From NCBI RefSeq assembly GCF_900109355.1, contig NZ_FOBF01000003.1, positions 588,065 through 652,064 of the forward strand: 64,000 nt of DNA. The letters are read 5' to 3'. The translations under genes were made by a program, and so were the position numbers. This document shows positions 9,570-18,475 of the stretch, in pieces; the first letter of the stretch is position 1; each line of letters begins with the position of its first letter. The DNA comes from Nonomuraea pusilla. GTDB taxonomy: Bacteria; Actinomycetota; Actinomycetes; Streptosporangiales; Streptosporangiaceae. Below the pieces are notes generated by a model that was not told the DNA's origin, did no database searches, and was given only the letters and a program-made list of their open reading frames with translations.

Positions 9570-9929
9570 TCAGCGGTCGTGGACGGTGACCACGTACCCC
9601 TCGGGGTCGGCGAACGAGAACGTGCGCCCGAACGGGCCGTCCACCGGCGGGGCCACGATCGGGACGCCCGCCGCGCCCAGCTCGTCGTGCAGGCGCTGGG
9701 CGTCGTCGGCCTTGAGCCAGAGCGCCACGCCGGTGCCGGGCCGGTCCGGGAGCTCGACGCCGGGGAGCGGCTCGCGCACGGCGAAGGGGATGGGCTCGGT
9801 GTCGAACACGACGGCGTGCGGCGGCCCGGCGGGGGAACGCCTGAGCCCGAGGCGCTGCTCGTAGAAGACGGCGGCGGCCTCCAGGTCGCGTACCTGGAGG
9901 GCGACGAAGTCGATTCCGGTGACGGTCAT
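9570..9929 (-). CDS. VOC-family (glyoxalase/bleomycin-resistance fold) protein
   Basis: A 119-residue single VOC domain: GIDFVALQVRDLEAAAVFYE at the start and FADPEGYVVTVHD at the end. The fold binds a metal and acts in isomerases, dioxygenases and drug-binding resistance proteins; the ligand here is unknown. It is divergent from the MarR gene. Both share a short region with two palindromes, so it is probably the target of that regulator. Confidence 0.85.
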   Translation of the reverse strand: MTVTGIDFVALQVRDLEAAAVFYEQRLGLRRSPAGPPHAVVFDTEPIPFAVREPLPGVELPDRPGTGVALWLKADDAQRLHDELGAAGVPIVAPPVDGPFGRTFSFADPEGYVVTVHDR

Positions 9930-9941
9930 GACGGTGCTCCC

Positions 9942-9961
9942 TATGTCAGAGTTTTGACATA
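9942..9961. promoter_or_regulatory. Likely MarR operator 1
   Basis: TATGTCAGAGTTTTGACATA is an inverted repeat (TATGTCA/TGACATA) in the VOC-MarR divergent gap. It shares both arms with a second site 28 bp away, as expected for dimer sites of a local MarR regulator. Confidence 0.7.
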
Positions 9962-9969
9962 GGGAAGCT

Positions 9970-9989
9970 TATGTCAGAATCCTGACATG
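9970..9989. promoter_or_regulatory. Likely MarR operator 2, overlapping the regulator start codon
   Basis: TATGTCAGAATCCTGACATG repeats the arms of the first site. Its right arm contains the ATG of the MarR gene (9987), so binding would block the regulator's own initiation region. This predicts autorepression. Confidence 0.7.
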
Positions 9990-10418
9990 AGACAAGAGGA
10001 CCTCGGGCGCCTCGTCGGCTACCAGCTCAAGCGGGTGCAGGCCGCCCTGCGCGCCGCCATGGACGACACCCTGCGCGCCCACCGGCTCACCACCCCCCAG
10101 TACGTCTGCCTGGAGCTGCTCGGCCAGCGGCCCGGACTGTCCAACGCCGAGCTGGCGAGGGACGCGTTCGTCACCCGGCAGTCCATGAACGCGATGCTGC
10201 AGAACCTGCAGGACGCCGGCCTGGTGGAGCGGCCCGCCAGCGCGCCCCACGGGCGCGCCCTGCCCACCCGGCTCACCCCGCTCGGCGCGAGCAGGCTCGC
10301 CGCGGCCAGGGCGGACGTCCTCGCGATCGAGCGCCGCATGACGTCCGCCCTCGACGAGGCGCAGACCCGCATCCTGCTCGCCCAGCTCGACTCGATGGCC
10401 ACGGCCCTGTCCGGCTGA
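9987..10418 (+). CDS. MarR-family transcriptional regulator
   Basis: A 143-residue winged-helix protein: QYVCLELLGQRPGLSNAELA then FVTRQSMNAMLQNLQDAGLV for the recognition helix and RALPTRLTPLGASRLAAA for the wing. Length and layout match MarR. The start overlaps its own likely operator. The divergent VOC gene is the probable regulated partner, as in small electrophile- or drug-response modules. Confidence 0.9.
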   Translation: MRQEDLGRLVGYQLKRVQAALRAAMDDTLRAHRLTTPQYVCLELLGQRPGLSNAELARDAFVTRQSMNAMLQNLQDAGLVERPASAPHGRALPTRLTPLGASRLAAARADVLAIERRMTSALDEAQTRILLAQLDSMATALSG

Positions 10419-10436
10419 CGGGGCCGCCTCCCCCGG

Positions 10437-11156
10437 TCAGCCCCGGGCCGCCGCCAGGGCCGCGCCGATGATGCCCGCCTGGTTGCGGAGCGCCGCGGGC
10501 ACCACCGGCGTGTCCAGCCGCACGTACGGCAGGAACTTGTCCGCCTTCCTGCTGACGCCGCCGCCCACGACGATGAGCGACGGCGAGAACAGCATCTCCA
10601 CGTGCCGCAGGTACTCCTCCACGCGCTGCGCCCACTTCTCCCAGCTCAGGTCGTGCTCCTCACGCACCCTGGCGGCCGCGCGGTGCTCGGCGTCGCCGCC
10701 GTGCAACTGCAGGTGGCCCAGCTCGGTGTTCGGGACGAGTGTGCCGTCGGCGAACAGCGCGCTGCCGATGCCCGTGCCGAACGTCAGCACCAGCACCGTC
10801 CCCGCGCGGCCCCGGCCCTCGCCGAACGCCATCTCCGCGATGCCCGCCGCGTCGGCGTCGTTCAGCACGGCCGCCGCGCCGAACAGCTCCGCCGCGTCCA
10901 CCCCGACCCACGACCTGTCCACGTTCGCCGCCGTCCTGACGACGCCGTCGCGCACCACCCCGGGGAAGGTGACGCCGACGGGGCCGTCCCAGCCGAAGTG
11001 CGCGCGGATCTGCCGCACCGCCTCCGCCACGCCCTCAGGAGCCGACGGCCGCGGGGTGGGGACGCGCAGGCGCTCCGCCGTCAGCGTCCCCGACTCCGTG
11101 TCCACCGGTGCGCCCTTGATCCCCGAACCTCCGATGTCGATGCCCAGCACCAGCAT
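10437..11156 (-). CDS. ppgK: Polyphosphate glucokinase (ROK family)
   Basis: Phosphorylates glucose using polyphosphate (and often ATP). The product starts MLVLGIDIGGSGIKGAPVD with the ROK phosphate-binding motif. NDADAAGIAE, VLTFGTGIGSAL and ELGHLQLHGGDAEHRAA follow, and the C-terminal SWEKWA...YLRHVEMLFSPSLIVVGGG with VVPAALRNQAGIIGAA is diagnostic for PpgK. The ATG at 11156 has the ribosome site AGGGGAAG, so the longer upstream reading frame is rejected. About 239 residues, close to the family norm. Confidence 0.92.
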   Translation of the reverse strand: MLVLGIDIGGSGIKGAPVDTESGTLTAERLRVPTPRPSAPEGVAEAVRQIRAHFGWDGPVGVTFPGVVRDGVVRTAANVDRSWVGVDAAELFGAAAVLNDADAAGIAEMAFGEGRGRAGTVLVLTFGTGIGSALFADGTLVPNTELGHLQLHGGDAEHRAAARVREEHDLSWEKWAQRVEEYLRHVEMLFSPSLIVVGGGVSRKADKFLPYVRLDTPVVPAALRNQAGIIGAALAAARG

Positions 11157-11258
11157 GGCTTCCCCTCTTCCCTCAGTGGACGGCGAAATCCGGACCCTAC
11201 TGAACCCGCTTCCCGCCGCGCGCGTATCCCCCGTCACAAGCGCCAACTAGGAGGCACG

Positions 11259-12395
11259 ATGCGGTCACGCATCCTCACGCTCTGCGCTGTCGCCGCCGCC
11301 GCGGGAAGCACGCTCACCGTCCCCGCGCAGGCGGCGGGGACGACGGCCGCCTTCCCTGCCAGGACGGCGGCCGCCGCGACCCGGTTCGACGTCGTCAACC
11401 TCGTCTCCGACGTCAAGGGCAAGGCTCCGGTGACCGACCCCAAGGTCGTCAACCCCTGGGGCATGGCCATGGGCAAGACCCTCTGGGTGTCCAACACCGG
11501 CACCGGCACCGCCACCGTCTACTCCGGCGCCGGCAGGAAGGAGCGGACCGAGGTCGCCATCCCCGGCGGGGCGCCCACCGGGCAGGTGTTCAACCCCGGA
11601 CGCGGCTTCACCGTCAAGGGCCTGCCCGCCACGTTCATCTTCGCCAGCCCCAGCGGCGCCATCACCGGCTGGAACGCCCAGGCCGACCCGGCGAACGCGA
11701 TCATCGCGGCGTTCACGCGGGGGGCCGACTACAAGGGGCTCGAACTCGTCCAGGGCGACGACGGCGACTTCCTGCTCGCCACCGACTTCGCCCACGGGCG
11801 CGTCCACGCCTTCGACCAGGACTTCCGGCGGGTCCGCCTGGCCCCCTGGCAGTTCAGGGACCAGGCGGTGCCGTCCGGGTACCACGCCTACAACGTCGCC
11901 GCCTTCGGCGGCAGCGTCTGGATCTCGTACGCGCTGCGCGACCCCGCCACCGGCAAGCCGGTCTTCGGGGCAGGCAAGGGGTTCGTGAGCCGCTTCACCC
12001 CCGGCGGGAAGCTCACCGGCCGCGTCTCGAAGGTCGGGCTCAACGCCCCGTGGGCCATGGTGGCGGCGCCGCGGGCGTTCGGCCCGCTCGCGGGGGCGCT
12101 GCTCGTGGGCAACTTCGGCGACGGGACGATCCACGCGTACAAGGGCGACCGGCACCTCGGCGCGCTGCGCGGCGCGGACGGCCGGGCGATCAGCGTGCCG
12201 GGCCTGTGGGACCTGGAGCCGGGCACGGCGCGGAACGGCGGCGCGAACGCCCTGTGGTTCTCCGCCGGGATCGACGGCGCCAAGCACGGGCTCATCGGGC
12301 TGATCCGCCCCGCCGGGGCCGCCGCGCCGCGTCAGCCGGCCCCCTCCTCCACCGCCACGGCGCCGCCGACCCGCGCCCCCGGCGGCGGCTACTGA
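11259..12395 (+). CDS. Secreted TIGR03118-family protein
   Basis: ATG 11259 follows TAGGAGG. The 378-residue product has a Sec signal peptide (MRSRILTLCAVAAAAGSTL, cleavage near QAA). The body is NHL/beta-propeller-like: NPWGMAMGKTLWVSNTGTGT, GAITGWNAQADP, NAPWAMVAAPRAFGP and LLVGNFGDGTIHAY are hallmarks of the TIGR03118 family. A Pro/Ser/Thr-rich tail ends the protein. Function of the family is not established; it is probably an extracytoplasmic beta-propeller. Confidence 0.82.
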   Translation: MRSRILTLCAVAAAAGSTLTVPAQAAGTTAAFPARTAAAATRFDVVNLVSDVKGKAPVTDPKVVNPWGMAMGKTLWVSNTGTGTATVYSGAGRKERTEVAIPGGAPTGQVFNPGRGFTVKGLPATFIFASPSGAITGWNAQADPANAIIAAFTRGADYKGLELVQGDDGDFLLATDFAHGRVHAFDQDFRRVRLAPWQFRDQAVPSGYHAYNVAAFGGSVWISYALRDPATGKPVFGAGKGFVSRFTPGGKLTGRVSKVGLNAPWAMVAAPRAFGPLAGALLVGNFGDGTIHAYKGDRHLGALRGADGRAISVPGLWDLEPGTARNGGANALWFSAGIDGAKHGLIGLIRPAGAAAPRQPAPSSTATAPPTRAPGGGY

Positions 12396-12548
12396 CCCCC
12401 TCCCTTCGACCGCCGCCGCCCCCGGCCCCGCCCACGCGGCCCACCCCGCCAGGGGGCGGCGGCTCCGAGCAGGGAAGGACGCCGCCCCTCCCCCGAGCCC
12501 CAGCCCCCTCCCCGGAAAGGACGCCGGCCCCCGGCTAGAGTCGGGGGT

Positions 12549-13199
12549 GTGAGTGAGGGATCCTTCAGCGCCTGGCTGCGTGAGCAGTGCGCGTCCGAGT
12601 GGGACGCCGTCGTCGCCCATCCGTTCGCGGCGGCCATCACCACCGGCGACGTCCCCGACGCCGCCATGCGGCGCTACCTGGAGCAGGACTTCCAGTTCGT
12701 CGACTCCTTCACCGCCCTGCTGGGCGCGGCCGTGGCCGCCGCCGACACCTTCGAGGCCCGCGTGCCGTACGGCAGATTCCTGGGCCAGGTGGCCACCACC
12801 GAGGAGAAGACGTACTTCCACCGGGCGCTGGAGGCGCTCGGCGGCAGCACCGAGGCCGCGACCGAGCCGGTGACGGCGGAGTTCGCGCGGCTGATGGACG
12901 ACGTGCGCCGGTCGCTGGACTACCCGCTGATCGCGGCGGTGCTGTGCGTGGCCGAGTGGTGCTATCTCGGCTGGGCGTCGCGCCTGTCGGGGCCGCCGCC
13001 CGAGAACTGGGTGCACCGCGAGTGGATCGAGCTGCACGAGGGCGAGGAGTTCCGCGCCTGGGTGGCGTTCCTGCGGGGCGAGCTGGACCGCCTGGGCCCC
13101 GCGCTGGACGCGGCGCGCCGGGCGGAGGTGCTGGCCGTGTTCCGCCGGGCGGTGGAGCTGGAGCGGCGCTTCTTCGACATGGCCGGCGCCGGGCACTGA
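12549..13199 (+). CDS. tenA: TenA-family thiaminase II / aminopyrimidine hydrolase-like protein
   Basis: A 216-residue all-helical protein. WDAVVAHPFAAAITTGDVP, RRYLEQDFQFVDSFTALLG and the late ELERRFFDMA are TenA hallmarks; the last carries the conserved Glu. A Cys lies in VLCVAEWCYLGWA near the catalytic position. TenA recycles degraded thiamine pyrimidines. No other thiamine gene is next to it, so another TenA-fold amine hydrolase remains possible. GTG 12549 is the start. Confidence 0.8.
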   Translation: MSEGSFSAWLREQCASEWDAVVAHPFAAAITTGDVPDAAMRRYLEQDFQFVDSFTALLGAAVAAADTFEARVPYGRFLGQVATTEEKTYFHRALEALGGSTEAATEPVTAEFARLMDDVRRSLDYPLIAAVLCVAEWCYLGWASRLSGPPPENWVHREWIELHEGEEFRAWVAFLRGELDRLGPALDAARRAEVLAVFRRAVELERRFFDMAGAGH

Positions 13200-13218
13200 C
13201 GGTCCCCGAAGCGGGCGG

Positions 13219-13806
13219 TCAGCCGAGGGCGGTGGCGAGGTCGTCGTAGGTGCGGTAGTGGACGCCGGTCATGCCCAGCTCCCTGGCCGCCGCGACGTTC
13301 TCCAGCCGGTCGTCCACGAACAGGCAGCGCTCGGGCGCGGCCCCGGCCCGCTCGGCGGCGATCTCGTAGATCCGCCTGTCGGGCTTGGCCACGCCGACCC
13401 TGGCGCTGCTGACGACGTCGTCGGCGAAGTAGGTGAGGCCGAGCCTGTCGAGGTGCTCCTCCAGGGTGTCCATGGCGTTGGTCACGAGGACGACGGGCAC
13501 ACGGGCCTGCGCCTTGGCCAGCAGCTCCCTGACCTGCTCGTCCACCCAGAACCGCACCTGCATGAACTCCGCCACGGCCAGCCTGGCGGGCTCGTCGCCG
13601 CCCAGGGCGGCCGCGATCGACTCGGCCCACTGCGCCTCGGTGACGCGCCCCAGCGTCGCCGGCATGATCAGCTCGGGGGCGAAGGCGGTGGCGGTGAGCG
13701 GGAGGCCGTAGCGGGCCTCGATGTCGGCCTGCTGGTCGTGGTCGAAGTGGCGGAGCACGCCGTCGAGGTCGCAGAGCACCGCGTCGAAGGGGGTCACAGC
13801 CCACAT
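13219..13806 (-). CDS. HAD-superfamily hydrolase (phosphatase-like)
   Basis: Contains motif I DAVLCDLDGVL, a helical cap, motif II VVLVTNAMD, motif III Lys in VGVAKPDRRIYE and motif IV LFVDDRLENV. This is the full set for a class I cap HAD phosphatase. ATG 13806 (MWAVTPFDAV) or GTG 13797 places motif I near the N terminus as usual, so the longer frame up to 13911 is not used. About 195 residues. Substrate unknown. Confidence 0.82.
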   Translation of the reverse strand: MWAVTPFDAVLCDLDGVLRHFDHDQQADIEARYGLPLTATAFAPELIMPATLGRVTEAQWAESIAAALGGDEPARLAVAEFMQVRFWVDEQVRELLAKAQARVPVVLVTNAMDTLEEHLDRLGLTYFADDVVSSARVGVAKPDRRIYEIAAERAGAAPERCLFVDDRLENVAAARELGMTGVHYRTYDDLATALG

Positions 13807-13925
13807 TCTGCCCCGCGCGCGGCACCCCGGGGGAACCCCGCGGAGATCGTCCACCGCGGAAGCCGCGGGAGCCGGTCGCGGCACTACCATCTCCGAGACG
13901 GGATTCGGCATCGGAACGGTAGGGC

Positions 13926-14744
13926 ATGAAGGATCACCAGCTGCCGCGCGAGCTGTCGCAGCTGTTCGCCGACGGCGGCAGGGGGCGTACCCTGCCGGCC
14001 CGGCTGCCCGCGGGCGACGCCGTCTGGCCCGACCCCGGCTACACCGGGCTGGGCAGGGCGGCCAGGCCTGCGTTCTGGATGAGCGACGAGCCCGTGACCG
14101 CCGCGGAGTGGGCCCGGTTCCGCAAGGGGCACGCGCGCAGCGGGCTGTGGCCGATCCTGCTGGACGAGTCGGCGCAGCCCTGGGCGATCGGCCAGATCGT
14201 GCCGGACGATCCCCGGCAGATCGACCATTTCACGGCCGAGGGGTTCATGGCCGAGGTCTGGCAGGAGTGGGTGGCGCAGATGCCGCCGGAGGCGCTGGGC
14301 GAGCTGGAGCCGTTCGGGGCGATCTGCCCCGGGCTGGCGCCGCCCGGCGTGCTGCGCGCCGACCCCGGCGCGGTGGCCGACTGGTACGCGGGCGAGCTCG
14401 CGCCGAGGGGCATGCCGCTCGGCCTGGTGGCGGCGCACCGGGGCGCCGACGCGCTGGCCGTCATGGGCTGGCAGGGGGCGCTGCACCACAACGAGTGGAT
14501 GGTGCCGATGGCGGCGGTGGTGCGCAGCTGGGAGGACCGGTTCGGCGCCCGGGTCGTGAGCGTCGGCTTCAACACCCTCGACCTCAGCGTGGCGGCGCCG
14601 CCGACCGAGCCGGAGCACGCGCTGCACGTCGCGGCCGAGCACTGGGCGTTCTGCCCCGACAACGTGGTGCAGGGCCCCGGCGACCTCCAGAGCTACGCCG
14701 AGCAGATCGCCGGAGGGCACGCCTGGTCCTTCTGGTGGGACTGA
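13926..14744 (+). CDS. DUF4253 domain protein
   Basis: A 272-residue protein. The C-terminal ~110 residues match DUF4253: GWQGALHHNEWMVPMAAVV, RSWEDRFGARVVSVGFNTL, AAEHWAFCPDNVVQG and a terminal WSFWWD. The family has no assigned activity. It is 40 bp upstream of the oxidoreductase cassette on the same strand; whether it belongs to that operon is uncertain because a GC-rich ribosome site (CCGGGGAGGG) starts the next gene independently. Confidence 0.82.
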   Translation: MKDHQLPRELSQLFADGGRGRTLPARLPAGDAVWPDPGYTGLGRAARPAFWMSDEPVTAAEWARFRKGHARSGLWPILLDESAQPWAIGQIVPDDPRQIDHFTAEGFMAEVWQEWVAQMPPEALGELEPFGAICPGLAPPGVLRADPGAVADWYAGELAPRGMPLGLVAAHRGADALAVMGWQGALHHNEWMVPMAAVVRSWEDRFGARVVSVGFNTLDLSVAAPPTEPEHALHVAAEHWAFCPDNVVQGPGDLQSYAEQIAGGHAWSFWWD

Positions 14745-14783
14745 AACCGGATTTACGTTACCTTTACCCTCCGGGGAGGGAAC

Positions 14784-16307
14784 GTGACCATGGCCCACGG
14801 GGATCTGACGCCGGAGCTGATCGGCTCGTCGGTGTGGACCGACTGGCTGGTCCAGGGGGCCGGCATCCCCGTCTACGACGTGCCGCTGGTGTCCGTCGGC
14901 GGCGGCTTCGGCTCGTTCACGCTGCTCGACGTCCTGCGCGTCCGCGGTGTGCCGACCAGCCACCTGCGCGTGCTGTCCACCAGTGACACCCCGTGGCAGA
15001 CGTGGGAGTACCTCACCCGGGTCTCCCAGCTGCCCGCGCACGAGCGCATCCGCTCCGACTCCGGCGCCCGTCCCGACAACATCTGGGGCTTCCCCTCGTA
15101 CGCGCTGCAGGAGGCCTGGCGCGACCGCTCGCTCAAGCCGCTCGCGCAGGTGCTGACGGAGCCGCTGCTCGCCGACTTCTACGCGCCCCGCGCCGGGCTG
15201 GTCATGGCGTCGGTGCAGCGTGAGGCCGAGCGCATCGGCTACTGGGAGATGCTGGCCAAGGGCCAGGTGCGCATGGTCAGGAAGCGCGCGGGCGGCGGCT
15301 ACTACACGGTGCTCACCCCTCCGGCGGGCGCCTCGCCCACCAAGCGGGTGGCCCTGCGCTCCCAGTACGTGCACCTCGCGGTCGGCTACCCGGGGCTGAA
15401 GTTCCTCGACGACCTGCAGGAGTTCCGCCAGGCCAGGGGCGAGCGGTACCGGGTGGTCAACGCGTACGAGCCGCACGAGCACGTCTACGACCAGCTGAGG
15501 AGGCGCCCGGGGACGGTGGTGCTGCGCGGCGCGGGCATCGTGGCCTCCCGCGTGCTCCAGCGCCTGATGGACGACAGGGAGCGGCACGGCCTGCACACCC
15601 AGATCGTCCAGCTGTTCCGCACGTACGTCACCGGGCCGCACGGCCCGCACCCGTTCATGCGGCGCAAGGGCGGCGACGGGTGGGCCTACCAGGCGTTCAC
15701 CATGCCGAAGTCGGCGTTCGGCGGCCAGCTCAAGGCGCGCTTCCGCAGGGCGTCGCCGGAGCGGCGGGCCGAGCTGGCGAAGCTGGTGGCGGGCACGACC
15801 ACGCCGAAGCTGCGGCGCTGGCAGGAGCAGATGGACACCGGCAGGCGGCAGGGCTGGTACCACCCGCTGCAGGCCGTCGTGGAACGCATCGACCAGGCGC
15901 CCGACGGCCGGCTGGTGAGCTTCACCCGCAGCGCGAACGGCGCGCCCGCGCAGTTCGTCTCCGACTTCATCATCGACTGCACCGGCCTGGAGGCCGACAT
16001 GCCGGAGCACCGGGTCCTCGACGACCTGCTCACGCACGGCGGCGCCCGGCGGAACAAGGCGGGCAGGCTCCAGGTCGGCGAGAGCTTCGAAGTGCTGGGC
16101 GCCGAGAGCGAGGGCGGCGTCCTGTACGCCTCGGGCGCCGCCACGGCGGGCAACCACTTCCTCGCCGTCGACAGCTTCCTCGGCATGCAGACCGCCGCAC
16201 TCGACATCGCCGACGACCTGACCAGGCGCGGCTTCTGCGAGGGGCTCGGGCCGGTGCGGTCCGCCGCCCAGTGGCTGCGCTGGGCGGCCAACAGGAGGCC
16301 GGAGTGA
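14784..16307 (+). CDS. Uncharacterised FAD/NAD(P)-binding-like oxidoreductase
   Basis: A 507-residue protein with a GTG start at 14784. Dinucleotide-binding glycines appear at VPLVSVGGGFGSFTLLDVL near the start and again at TVVLRGAGIVASRVLQRLM in the middle. The C terminus has FIIDCTGLE and GVLYASGAATAGNHFLAVD, like the end of a flavoprotein. I do not recognise a named family. It overlaps the next gene by GTGA, and the two genes after it encode membrane proteins, suggesting a membrane-linked redox and transport function. Confidence 0.6.
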   Translation: MTMAHGDLTPELIGSSVWTDWLVQGAGIPVYDVPLVSVGGGFGSFTLLDVLRVRGVPTSHLRVLSTSDTPWQTWEYLTRVSQLPAHERIRSDSGARPDNIWGFPSYALQEAWRDRSLKPLAQVLTEPLLADFYAPRAGLVMASVQREAERIGYWEMLAKGQVRMVRKRAGGGYYTVLTPPAGASPTKRVALRSQYVHLAVGYPGLKFLDDLQEFRQARGERYRVVNAYEPHEHVYDQLRRRPGTVVLRGAGIVASRVLQRLMDDRERHGLHTQIVQLFRTYVTGPHGPHPFMRRKGGDGWAYQAFTMPKSAFGGQLKARFRRASPERRAELAKLVAGTTTPKLRRWQEQMDTGRRQGWYHPLQAVVERIDQAPDGRLVSFTRSANGAPAQFVSDFIIDCTGLEADMPEHRVLDDLLTHGGARRNKAGRLQVGESFEVLGAESEGGVLYASGAATAGNHFLAVDSFLGMQTAALDIADDLTRRGFCEGLGPVRSAAQWLRWAANRRPE

Positions 16308-16723
16308 TCCCCACTCTTGCCGGGCGGATCCAGACCCGGCTGTTCGCGCTGTCCACCATCGGCGTCGTGCTGACCGCGCTGGTCACGCTGGTGCTGCCGA
16401 TGTCGTTCACGCACGCCTTCCTCGTGCTGCTGGCCGTCGCCGTCGTGGGCGTCGGCTGGGAGCTGCTGTACCACCTGCTCATGCAGTTCCGCTGGGACAA
16501 GGACTGGCCGACCCTGTTCGGGCTGGTCACGGCCGTCCCCGAGGGGCTGCTCATGTGGGTGCTGCTGGACGCGGGCCTGGTGCCTGGAGTGCCGGGGCCC
16601 GTTCCGGTGTGGGCGTTCACGGTCATGTTCGCGACGGTCTGGCTGGGCCAGTGGCTGTTCGTGAACGGACCGATGCGCGTCCTGTTCGTCAAGTGGCGGC
16701 TGCGGGGGGGCCGCCTCCTGTGA
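16304..16723 (+). CDS. Small multi-pass membrane protein
   Basis: GTG 16304 overlaps the upstream stop (GTGA) and has AGGAGG at 16292-16297, so translation is coupled. The 139-residue product has about four membrane segments (LFALSTIGVVLTALVTLVL; AFLVLLAVAVVGVGWELLY; LFGLVTAVPEGLLMWVLLD; AFTVMFATVWLGQWLFV) and ends in a basic tail. No family recognised. It sits between the oxidoreductase and the MFS carrier and probably works with them. Confidence 0.75.
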   Translation: MIPTLAGRIQTRLFALSTIGVVLTALVTLVLPMSFTHAFLVLLAVAVVGVGWELLYHLLMQFRWDKDWPTLFGLVTAVPEGLLMWVLLDAGLVPGVPGPVPVWAFTVMFATVWLGQWLFVNGPMRVLFVKWRLRGGRLL

Positions 16724-16740
16724 ATCCGAGGAGAGAGAAC

Positions 16741-18327
16741 ATGGGGGGCGTCGCGTTAGCCCGGCCGCTGTACTTCTGGCTGGGCTTCCTGGCCACGGTC
16801 GCGGGGGTCGTGCTCCATCTGCCGATGTACCTGCACGGCGCGGACATGCACTACCACCTGGCCGGGATGCCGATGGACACGCCGATGGCCGTCGGCATGG
16901 CGCTCATCGTCGCCGGCCTGCTGGTCACCGCCTACGGGCTGGTTCCGCCGGGGGCGCTGACCGCCAGACCCGCCGCCGAGGTGCGGGTCAGGGCCCTGGA
17001 CGACGCGCGGATGCGTCCCGCGCACATCGGCCTGATCGTCGTCATGTCGGTCGCGGTCGTGATCGACGCGATGAAGCCGATCACGCTGGGCTTCGTCGCG
17101 CCCGGCATGGCCAAGGAGTACGGGCTGAAGTCCGCGCTCAACCCGGCGGGCGACCTGCCGGTGGCGCTGCTGCCGCTGGCCGGGCTCACCGGCACCGTGC
17201 TCGGGTCGCTGCTGTGGGGCTGGATGGGGGACAAGATCGGGCGCAAGCCGTCGATCCTGTTCGCCGGCGTGCTGTTCATCGGCACGGCGATCTGCGGTGC
17301 CATGCCGGACTTCGGCTGGAACCTCGCCATGTGCGTGGCCATGGGGCTGGGCGCGGGCGGCATGCTGCCGATCACGTTCTCGCTGCTGGCCGAGACGATC
17401 CCGCCCAGGCACAAGGGGTGGGTGATGGTGCTCATCGGCGGCAACCTGGCCGTGGCGTACCTGGCGGCGAGCTGGCTGTCGGCCTCGCTCGCGCCCACGT
17501 ACTCGTGGCGGATCCTGTGGCTGGTCGGCATGCCGACCGGGGTCTTCCTCATCCTGCTCAACCGGTTCATCCCCGAGTCGCCGCGCTTCCTGCTGGCGCA
17601 CGGCCGTGACGAGGAGGCCCGCGCCATCATGGCGCGCTACGGCGCGGCGGCCACGGCGCAGGCGCGGGAGGAGGAGGTGGAACGGGTGGAGGACGACCAC
17701 GGCGGCGGCTACTCGCGGCTGTTCCGCCCGCCCTTCACCGGGCTGACGGTGGCGGTGGTGGTCCTCGGGCTGAGCATCGGGCTGGTGACGTACGGGTTCC
17801 AGCTGTGGATCCCGTCGAACCTGCAGCGGCTCGGCCTCGACCAGCAGACGGCCGATCGGGCGCTGCGCGACTCGACCCTGCTGGGGCTGCCGCTGATCCT
17901 CGTGTCCGCCGCGATGTACGGGCTGTGGAGCGCCAAGAAGACGATCGTCGTGCTGACGGCGCTGGTGGGCGCGGCGCTGGCGGTGCTGTCGTTCGCGGGT
18001 GAGACGCTGGCCCAGGACCGCACCTGGCTGTACCTGCTGCTGGCCGGGCCGATCGTCGGCACCGCGGCCATCGCGGCGGTGCTCGCGGCCTACAGCTCCG
18101 AGATCTACCCGACCCGGGTGCGCTCGCGCGGCTCCGGCCTGTCGGCGGGGGTCGGCAAGCTGGGAGGCGTGGCCGTGACCGCCGTGCTGGTGGCGGGCGC
18201 GACGGCCCCTTCCATCGGCGCGACCGCGCTGCTCGGCGCGGTGCCGCTCGTCCTGGCCGTCGTGGCCGTGCTCGCGTTCGGCGTCGAGCCGGCCAAGGGG
18301 TCGGCCGAGACGCCGGTGACCGCCTGA
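16741..18327 (+). CDS. MFS transporter with an N-terminal two-helix extension
   Basis: ATG 16741 follows GAGGAGAGAGAAC. The 528-residue protein starts with two extra membrane helices joined by a His/Met-rich loop (HLPMYLHGADMHYHL and GMPMDTPM). A sugar/acid-porter type MFS domain follows: GWMGDKIGRKPSILFAG, ETIPPRHKGWV, RFIPESPRFLLA and SSEIYPTRVRSRGSG. The last three resemble the organic-ion and sugar porter branch. The His/Met-rich external loop could bind a metal. It is the third gene of the coupled cassette. Confidence 0.78.
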   Translation: MGGVALARPLYFWLGFLATVAGVVLHLPMYLHGADMHYHLAGMPMDTPMAVGMALIVAGLLVTAYGLVPPGALTARPAAEVRVRALDDARMRPAHIGLIVVMSVAVVIDAMKPITLGFVAPGMAKEYGLKSALNPAGDLPVALLPLAGLTGTVLGSLLWGWMGDKIGRKPSILFAGVLFIGTAICGAMPDFGWNLAMCVAMGLGAGGMLPITFSLLAETIPPRHKGWVMVLIGGNLAVAYLAASWLSASLAPTYSWRILWLVGMPTGVFLILLNRFIPESPRFLLAHGRDEEARAIMARYGAAATAQAREEEVERVEDDHGGGYSRLFRPPFTGLTVAVVVLGLSIGLVTYGFQLWIPSNLQRLGLDQQTADRALRDSTLLGLPLILVSAAMYGLWSAKKTIVVLTALVGAALAVLSFAGETLAQDRTWLYLLLAGPIVGTAAIAAVLAAYSSEIYPTRVRSRGSGLSAGVGKLGGVAVTAVLVAGATAPSIGATALLGAVPLVLAVVAVLAFGVEPAKGSAETPVTA

Positions 18328-18339
18328 CACGCCGCCGCC

Positions 18340-18419
18340 TGACTCGATGGCGGCCTGACTCGATGGCGGCCTGACTCGATGGCGGCCTGACTCGATGGCG
18401 GCCTGACTCGATGGCGGCC
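18340..18419. repeat. Five perfect 16-bp tandem repeats
   Basis: TGACTCGATGGCGGCC is repeated five times head to tail between two convergent genes, followed by two degenerate TGACGCGCCGTC units. Each unit contains a mini reading frame ATG-GCG-GCC-TGA, but no spacers or conserved flanks suggest CRISPR. Confidence 0.95.
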
Positions 18420-18475
18420 TGACGCGCCGTCGTCCGCCTGACGCGCCGTCGCCGGCCTGAGTGAGGGGCCGGAGG

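Noticed and set aside
18340..18419. CRISPR array
   Set aside because: Units are directly abutting 16-bp copies with no spacers and no cas genes nearby.
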